This document shows, piece after piece, positions 59,036 through 64,000 of a DNA stretch of 64,000 bases. Positions within the stretch are counted from its first letter, which is position 1; every line of letters starts with the position of its first letter. The notes under the pieces were generated by a model that saw nothing but the letters and a program-made list of their open reading frames with translations, was not told the origin of the DNA and did not search any database. The stretch is from Mycobacterium malmoense (lineage in GTDB: Bacteria > Actinomycetota > Actinomycetes > Mycobacteriales > Mycobacteriaceae): positions 620,001 to 684,000 of the forward strand of contig NZ_CP080999.1 in assembly GCF_019645855.1 (NCBI RefSeq), written 5' to 3'. The position numbers and the translations under genes were made by a program.

Positions 59036-59314
59036 CTAAACCTCTTCCATCGCCTCGCCGAGTTCCTCCAGAATCTTGTTGTGATGGCTGCTTGCCATCA
59101 AGTGTCCGGCGGCGATGACCACAGCGACGGGCCAGTCGATGAGTTCGAATGCCGCCAGGGCGGCCAGACCGCCGTAGTAGGCCAGCTGCTCCGGCCGCGG
59201 AATCTCCATCTGTCCCAGCACCGGCACGTTCACCACAAAGGTCTCGCCCTCGCGGATCTTCTGCACCGCTTCGCGCTGGGATATCCCTCTGCGCGACTTC
59301 TTTTCCGCCATCAT
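59036..59314 (-). CDS. Small conserved protein, Rv0424c-like
   Basis: 92 residues, with two ATG codons in a row as possible starts. The first 45 residues are basic and polar (MAEKKSRRGISQREAVQKIREGETFVVNVPVLGQMEIPRPEQLAYYGG). A hydrophobic stretch LAALAAFELIDWPVAVVIAAGHLMASS follows, and the end is acidic (ILEELGEAMEEV). The size and position before ctpH match Rv0424c. It starts 58 bases after ctpH on the same strand. Function unknown. Confidence 0.8.
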   Translation of the reverse strand: MMAEKKSRRGISQREAVQKIREGETFVVNVPVLGQMEIPRPEQLAYYGGLAALAAFELIDWPVAVVIAAGHLMASSHHNKILEELGEAMEEV

Positions 59315-59372
59315 TTGCCTTTCGGTAACGAAGGGTTTGCCGCCTCGCCGGGTCGTGAGTTCAACGTCGGAC

Positions 59373-62300
59373 TTATGTCGACGACCGACTCCTCGGGCTT
59401 CTTAGCCGATCCGCTCGTTTCGTCGATCGCCCTGGTGCTGCGGGTGCCGTTAGTGGAACTCTATGCGCTGCTTTGGCGCGTCGGGGTGGTGGAGATTCGG
59501 CAGTCCGACCGGACGCCTCGTCGTTCGTCACGGGCGCAGCAGGTTCGGGTGGCTCCGTGTCCGGCGTGCCCCAACCTTCCAAAACACCGTTCACAACGGC
59601 TATCCCAACGGTCGCCGCAGCGGCGGCCCCCAGAGCCTGCGCCCAACCAAGCGGACCCAGCGGCGTGCAGCCGAGCAACTGGCTGACCACCGGAATGCTG
59701 ATCAGCGTTCCCATCGCCCCGAGCGAGCCCACCGCGGTGAGCACCACCAGCGGGGCGCGGGAGTCCAGCAGCGTTTGACCCAATTCGGCGCCCACCAGCG
59801 CGACCAGTGCCACGGTCGATGCGCGTTGCGGGCGCCCGGTGACACTCGCCATCGCCCACGCCGCCGTCGTCGCGGCCGCCGTGGTGACGCCGCGAACGGC
59901 CACGGCGCGCCACAACGCCGGCTGATCCGGGCCGCGCAGACCCGAATCGACAGGTCCGCTGGGCTTGCTGACCGCGAGCGCGGCCGCCGGCAGCGCATCG
60001 GTCATCATGTTCACCAGCAGCAACTGCCGGGTGTTCAGCGGCGAGTTCCCGGTGATCGCGCTGCCGATGACGGCGAACAGCACCTCGCCGGCGTTGCCGC
60101 CGAGCAGCACGGACACCGCCGCCTGCACCCGCTGCCAGAGTTGGCGCCCCTCCTCGATGGCGTGCACCAGCGCCTCGATGCGGGCATCCACCAGCACCAC
60201 GTCGGCCGCCATGTGCGCCGGGTCGCTGCCTCCCGCGACGACGCCGATACCGACGGTGGCGGCCCTGATGGCGGCCGCGTCGTTGGATCCGTCGCCGACC
60301 ATCGCACACAGCACCCCGGCGCTCTGCAGCGTCTGAACGATATGGACCTTGTTCTCCGGCGTCATCCGCGCGAAAATCACCCGCTCGGTCACAACGCGCT
60401 CTTGGTCCTTGCGCGACAGCGAGTCCCATTCGGGACCGCTGATCACCTGCTCGGGGGTCACCGACAGGCCCAGCTCCGCGGCGATCGCCATGGCGGTAAT
60501 CGGGTGATCACCGGTGATCAGCTTCACTCCCACCCGTTGGCGCCGCAGGTTCGCGAGCAGGCCGACGGCCTCGGCGCGCGGGGTATCGGACAAACCGAGG
60601 AACCCCATCAGCGTCAACCCGTTGTCGCAGAATTCGGCGATGTCGTCGGGGTTTTCCCGGATCGCCCGAGCCTGTTGCGGGTTCAGCCGGCGCCGCGCCA
60701 CCGCGATCACCCGCAACCCGCCGGCGGCCAGTTCGGCGACGGTCTGCTCGACGGCCGGGCCGGCGTCCTCGCAGGCGGCCAGCACCACTTCGGGCGCGCC
60801 CTTGACCGTCAGCTCCCCGTCGGTGACGGAGGCCGAAAAGGATCTGCCTGAGCGGAAGGGAAGGTGAGCTGTGGGTTCGGCGCTGGGCGCGGAGCCGTTG
60901 AGCGAGCCGACGGCCGCCTCGACGATGGCGACGTCGGTCGCGTGCACGTGGGGGGCGCCGTTCGACACCGGCGCGGCGTGCGCCGCACAGCGCAGCACCT
61001 CCTCGCGCGAAAACCCCGGCGCCGGGTGGACCTGCGTCACCCGCAGGCGGTTCTCGCTGAGCGTTCCGGTCTTGTCGAAGCAGACCACGTCGATGCGGCC
61101 GAGCGCCTCCACCGAACGCGGAACACGAACCAGCGCACCGAATTTCGTCAGCCGTCGAGCCGACGCGGACTGCGCCAGGGTCGCCACCAGCGGCATCCCC
61201 TCGGGGACCGCGGCGACGGCGATGGCGATGCCGCTCGCAACCGCCTGGCGCAGACCCGCGCCACGCAGCAGCCCCAGCGCGCTGACGAGCGCGCCGCCGC
61301 TCATGCTCACTGGGAAGGCGCGATTGGTGAGCTGGCTGAGCTGGTGCTGCAGGCCGATGTCCGACGGCAGGTCGCCGGACACCAGCTCGGCGGCTCGGCG
61401 TTCCTGGGTGTCGGCCCCGACCGCGGTCACCAGCGCGACCGCGGTGCCGGCGACCACGGTCGTCCCGGCGTACAGCATGCAGTGTCGCCCGGCGAGATCG
61501 GCACCCGGCGTGGCCTCCACCTGCTTTTCCACCGACACCGACTCACCGGTGAGCGTCGACTCGTCGACCTCGACGTCGACCTCCTCGAGGATCCGGGCGT
61601 CGGCGGGCACCACCTCGTGCGTGCGCACCTCGATGACGTCGCCGGGTTGCAATTGCGCCGCGACGACATCGGTGTACGCTCGCTGGCCGTCCGGTCCGGT
61701 TATCACCTTCCTGGCCGGCGGAATCTGTTGTGCGAGAAGGCGATCCAGTCGGTTTTCGGCGCGCAGCCGTTGGCTGGCCGCGAGTATCGAGTTCCCGGTC
61801 AACACCGAGAAGACCAAGATCGCGTCGACGGGTGAACCGAGCACCGCGCTGGCCGCCGAGCCGAGCGCAAGCACGGGAGTCAGCGGGTCGGTCAACTCGG
61901 CGCGGATGGCCGTGAGGAGTTGCCAGACCGCGTGCGGGGCCGCTGCCGCCGGGTGCGAGCCGTGGCGGTCCGGTCCCGTCCGGGAATCGGGCGGCGGCAA
62001 CGCCTTACGCACCTGCTCGGCCGGCATCGCATGCCAGTCGTGAACGGGTGCCGGGCGCGGCGTATCCGCGTTCATGATCCCGCGTGCCAACAGGTAGCCG
62101 GAGAACAGGCCCGCCGCCGCGCCGGTGGTCACCGGTCCGGGTCCCAGGCCGCGGACGCCCGGGATCATCAGAAGAGATCCCATCGCCGTCGCGCCGGCCG
62201 ATATCCCGGCACCCCGCTGGGTGGCGGCCCGCGCCGCCGGAAGCGCGTGCAGCACCCGCCAGGCGGCCGCCAGGTCGGGCAGGAGCAGATCGGCGCACCA

Positions 62301-63863
62301 GGGCGGGCCCGCCCCGGTCCGCGGCATCACGCCCAGCGCTACGTCGGCCGACGAAAGCGCTTGTGCCCCAGACGATGACAGCACGGCCACCGTGCGGCCC
62401 GCCTTTTGCAGGTCCGCGACGGCGCGGGCGAGCGCGTCGTCGACGGCGCCGTTTTTCACGGGTTTGACGTCATCGAACGCCGGCCGCAATTCGCCCAGCG
62501 AGTCAACGTCGACCGAGACCAGCTCCGCTCCCGTCCGGTGCGCCTCGGCGACCACGGCCGACGCCAGGGGATCGTGGGTGAGGCGGAAAAGGGCCTCGAC
62601 TTCGGAATCCGGCTCGCTGGCCGAGATCCCGGGGACCGGGTGCCAGCCCGGCCGGTGCCCGTTGTTCTCCAGCGCCAGCTGGGCGCGGTTCCACGCCGCG
62701 GACACGTCGTGCTCGTGGGCGCCGCGGATGCGCGCCACCCGCAAGCTGTTGGTGCACAACACCCGCGGGTCGATGACGATCGCGTCGACCCGGTCGAGAC
62801 GGCGCAGGGCCTCCGGCCGCAACGGCAGGACCGCGTGCCGATCGGCCAGCCCGCGCCCGAGCTCGGCGGCGAACGCCTCGGGCGTGGTGCGGGTGGCCTT
62901 GGGGGCTGTCACCAGCACCGCGGTCGCGGCCATGTGCACGCTGCCGGTGGTGGCGCCGACCAGCCCGGCGCTGAGCGCCTGGATGAGCGCGAAGCGCCCG
63001 GCGTTGCGTTCCACGGGCCTGGAGCGCGGCTTCGGCGGCGACGACGCGCCGGCATGCCGGGCCAGCTCCGGTTCGTGCCGGCGCCAGGCCCGCGCCCCGG
63101 CGCGGGATTCGGCGGCCTTCAGCGACTGCATCAGCAGACCCACCGACAACGACCCGGGGGACTGCGTGACCGTTTCCGCGGCCGCCATGGCCAGCGTCAT
63201 CACGGTGTCGGTCGCGGGCCCGCCGATGCGGTCCTCGATCAGACGGCGCAGCCGGGGTTGGTACTCCACCGCCACCACGCCCGCAAGGACACCGATCGGC
63301 AGTCGCGGCCACCGCAGCGCCCGGCCCGTCAGCGCGATGCCCAGCCCGGCCGCGTTGGCGGCCACGGTCACGGCCCTGGTCGCCGCCACCACGCCGTCGC
63401 CGGGCAGGCTGGCCGTGGGCGCTTTGCTGCTTGGGCGGCAACGCTTTTCGGTGTCATTGACGATGCGGCAAAGGTCACGCAGCGAGGTGTCCTGGCCGTT
63501 GAGGCTGACGATCACGCGCGACAGGGGACGGTTCAGGCTGACCGAAGTGACGCCGGGGTGGGCCCGGACCGCGTCGAGCACGGCCCGGCCGAGTTCACCG
63601 TCGTCGGCGCCGTCAAGGCCGCGCACCTCGATCCAGGCCCGGCCCTGGCCCCGCGAACAGCGGCGGCCGAGCGTTTGGTCGGGAAGGTCGGCGGTGAGCG
63701 CCCTGGCGCCTTCTCGCAGCGGGATGGCCGCGATCTGGAAGCTTGTCCTCGAGGCGGAAAGTGCCGCGTTCAGCGCGGCGTTAGTGAGGGCTGAGGTTGC
63801 CTGGATGCCCGTCGTGACAGCCCGCAGCGGCATCGATCGTGGTAGCGACGTGACAATGCTCAA
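59373..63863 (-). CDS. ctpH: Large P-type ATPase CtpH with degenerate N-terminal ATPase half
   Basis: 1496 residues from TTG 63863 (an ATG at 63833 is an alternative start). The C-terminal half, from about residue 640, is a complete P-type ATPase: TGES in DESTLTGESVSVEK, the phosphorylation motif DKTGTLSENRLRV with Asp930, KGAPE, and GDGSND followed by AAAIRAATVGIGVV. The N-terminal half has a pseudo-HMA fold (RAWIEVRGLDGADDGELGRAVLDAVRAHPGVTSVSL) and a second, degenerate ATPase cytoplasmic domain where IDPRVLCTNSLRVARI (Asp365) stands for DKTGT and VALGVMPRTGAGPPWCADLLL for the hinge region. Metal substrate not established. M. tuberculosis CtpH is similar in length. Confidence 0.92.
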   Translation of the reverse strand: MSIVTSLPRSMPLRAVTTGIQATSALTNAALNAALSASRTSFQIAAIPLREGARALTADLPDQTLGRRCSRGQGRAWIEVRGLDGADDGELGRAVLDAVRAHPGVTSVSLNRPLSRVIVSLNGQDTSLRDLCRIVNDTEKRCRPSSKAPTASLPGDGVVAATRAVTVAANAAGLGIALTGRALRWPRLPIGVLAGVVAVEYQPRLRRLIEDRIGGPATDTVMTLAMAAAETVTQSPGSLSVGLLMQSLKAAESRAGARAWRRHEPELARHAGASSPPKPRSRPVERNAGRFALIQALSAGLVGATTGSVHMAATAVLVTAPKATRTTPEAFAAELGRGLADRHAVLPLRPEALRRLDRVDAIVIDPRVLCTNSLRVARIRGAHEHDVSAAWNRAQLALENNGHRPGWHPVPGISASEPDSEVEALFRLTHDPLASAVVAEAHRTGAELVSVDVDSLGELRPAFDDVKPVKNGAVDDALARAVADLQKAGRTVAVLSSSGAQALSSADVALGVMPRTGAGPPWCADLLLPDLAAAWRVLHALPAARAATQRGAGISAGATAMGSLLMIPGVRGLGPGPVTTGAAAGLFSGYLLARGIMNADTPRPAPVHDWHAMPAEQVRKALPPPDSRTGPDRHGSHPAAAAPHAVWQLLTAIRAELTDPLTPVLALGSAASAVLGSPVDAILVFSVLTGNSILAASQRLRAENRLDRLLAQQIPPARKVITGPDGQRAYTDVVAAQLQPGDVIEVRTHEVVPADARILEEVDVEVDESTLTGESVSVEKQVEATPGADLAGRHCMLYAGTTVVAGTAVALVTAVGADTQERRAAELVSGDLPSDIGLQHQLSQLTNRAFPVSMSGGALVSALGLLRGAGLRQAVASGIAIAVAAVPEGMPLVATLAQSASARRLTKFGALVRVPRSVEALGRIDVVCFDKTGTLSENRLRVTQVHPAPGFSREEVLRCAAHAAPVSNGAPHVHATDVAIVEAAVGSLNGSAPSAEPTAHLPFRSGRSFSASVTDGELTVKGAPEVVLAACEDAGPAVEQTVAELAAGGLRVIAVARRRLNPQQARAIRENPDDIAEFCDNGLTLMGFLGLSDTPRAEAVGLLANLRRQRVGVKLITGDHPITAMAIAAELGLSVTPEQVISGPEWDSLSRKDQERVVTERVIFARMTPENKVHIVQTLQSAGVLCAMVGDGSNDAAAIRAATVGIGVVAGGSDPAHMAADVVLVDARIEALVHAIEEGRQLWQRVQAAVSVLLGGNAGEVLFAVIGSAITGNSPLNTRQLLLVNMMTDALPAAALAVSKPSGPVDSGLRGPDQPALWRAVAVRGVTTAAATTAAWAMASVTGRPQRASTVALVALVGAELGQTLLDSRAPLVVLTAVGSLGAMGTLISIPVVSQLLGCTPLGPLGWAQALGAAAAATVGIAVVNGVLEGWGTPDTEPPEPAAPVTNDEASGRTAESPPPRRAKAAHRVPLTAPAAPGRSTKRADRLRSPRSRSST

Positions 63864-63885
63864 GGGCTGCTCAAAGAGTTCCGCT

Positions 63886-64000
63886 TTAGTTGGTGCTGCG
63901 CAATTCGGCGGCGCCCGCGCGCCGTCCGGCCGCCTTCTTGGCCGGCTGCTTGCGGGCGGCTTTCGCGGGCGCCGCTTTCTTCGCCGCGGGCTCCGACGGT
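63886..64000 (-). CDS. C-terminal tail of a Lys/Ala-rich protein (partial)
   Basis: Minus-strand reading frame entering from the right edge and ending at TAA 63886-63888. The last 37 residues are Lys/Ala/Arg-rich with AAKKAAPAKAARKQPAKK, then RRAGAAELRSTN. Such PAKKA tails occur in DNA-binding proteins such as HupB and in other mycobacterial proteins. The folded part lies outside the window, so the protein cannot be identified. In M. tuberculosis the neighbour of ctpH on this side is Rv0426c. Confidence 0.6.
   Translation of the reverse strand, partial: PSEPAAKKAAPAKAARKQPAKKAAGRRAGAAELRSTN

Noticed and set aside
59461..62467. Several long open frames on the plus strand and in other minus frames opposite ctpH
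   Set aside because: They are Arg/Pro/Ala/His-rich shadows of the high-GC ctpH frame with no family motifs.
1..64000. tRNA or rRNA genes
   Set aside because: I saw no cloverleaf-type sequence with the usual GTTCGA-type arm, nor rRNA signature sequence, when reading the intergenic regions by eye.

Overview
The window is high-GC actinobacterial DNA. It carries a PPE-SVP protein, PknG with GlnH and GlnX, a GjpA-like protein, F420-dependent enzymes and several Lpq-type lipoproteins. Gene content and order closely follow the M. tuberculosis Rv0356c-Rv0365c and Rv0380c-Rv0425c blocks, rearranged and with insertions. This points to a slow-growing Mycobacterium, most likely the M. avium complex or a close relative. 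Rv numbers are from memory and were not checked by alignment.

Layout. 0-6.6 kb: the tail of pyrE, a lipoprotein, a SpoU-type RNA methyltransferase, a GH76 glycosidase with acetoacetyl-CoA synthetase, a DedA protein and fba. 6.6-8.0 kb: an IS110-family insertion sequence that splits an intergenic palindrome. 8-15 kb: a membrane protein, a DUF3151 protein, a CDF metal exporter with its own operator, an M50 protease, purA, a thioesterase and a divergent PurT. 15-16.3 kb: a VapBC45-like toxin-antitoxin pair. 16.4-21.2 kb: rhodanese, metZ, NDH-2, an LpqS-like copper-type gene and a PPE gene. 21.5-27.5 kb: a second PIN toxin-antitoxin pair, then a leftward acyl-CoA catabolic operon (SDR, glutaryl-CoA-type dehydrogenase, acyl-CoA dehydrogenase, TetR, secreted protein). 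27.5-34.5 kb: a DUF3054 protein, a methyltransferase, a GNAT protein, an MBL hydrolase, fgd1, pta and ackA. 34.5-38 kb: DUF1501 and DUF1800 proteins and an AbiEi/DUF559 protein. 38.3-42.8 kb: the glnX-glnH-pknG operon. 43-47 kb: mutT3 and the thiE / thiOSG loci with a TPP riboswitch. 47-53 kb: an SGNH hydrolase, a secreted protein, a CD225-DUF2752 pair, tandem M28 lipoproteins and a MarR/LLM oxidoreductase pair. 53.4-57 kb: a small membrane protein, an alpha/beta hydrolase, thiD and thiC with a second TPP riboswitch. 57.4-64 kb: a GjpA-like protein, a small Rv0424c-like protein, the giant P-type ATPase CtpH and the tail of a Lys/Ala-rich protein.

The most striking observation is the IS110-family element at 6660-7978. 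Removing it restores an almost perfect 28-bp-arm hairpin. Its 259-nt non-coding left end can be folded by eye into two loops. The first contains segments matching both sides of the actual insertion site around a CT dinucleotide. The second contains segments matching the element's own two ends. This is the arrangement expected of a bridge RNA. Other points of interest are a tandem M28 paralogue that has lost three of five zinc ligands, a CtpH whose N-terminal half contains a degenerate second ATPase domain, a PurT with altered active-site loops, and a family of 20-nt-period intergenic repeats.
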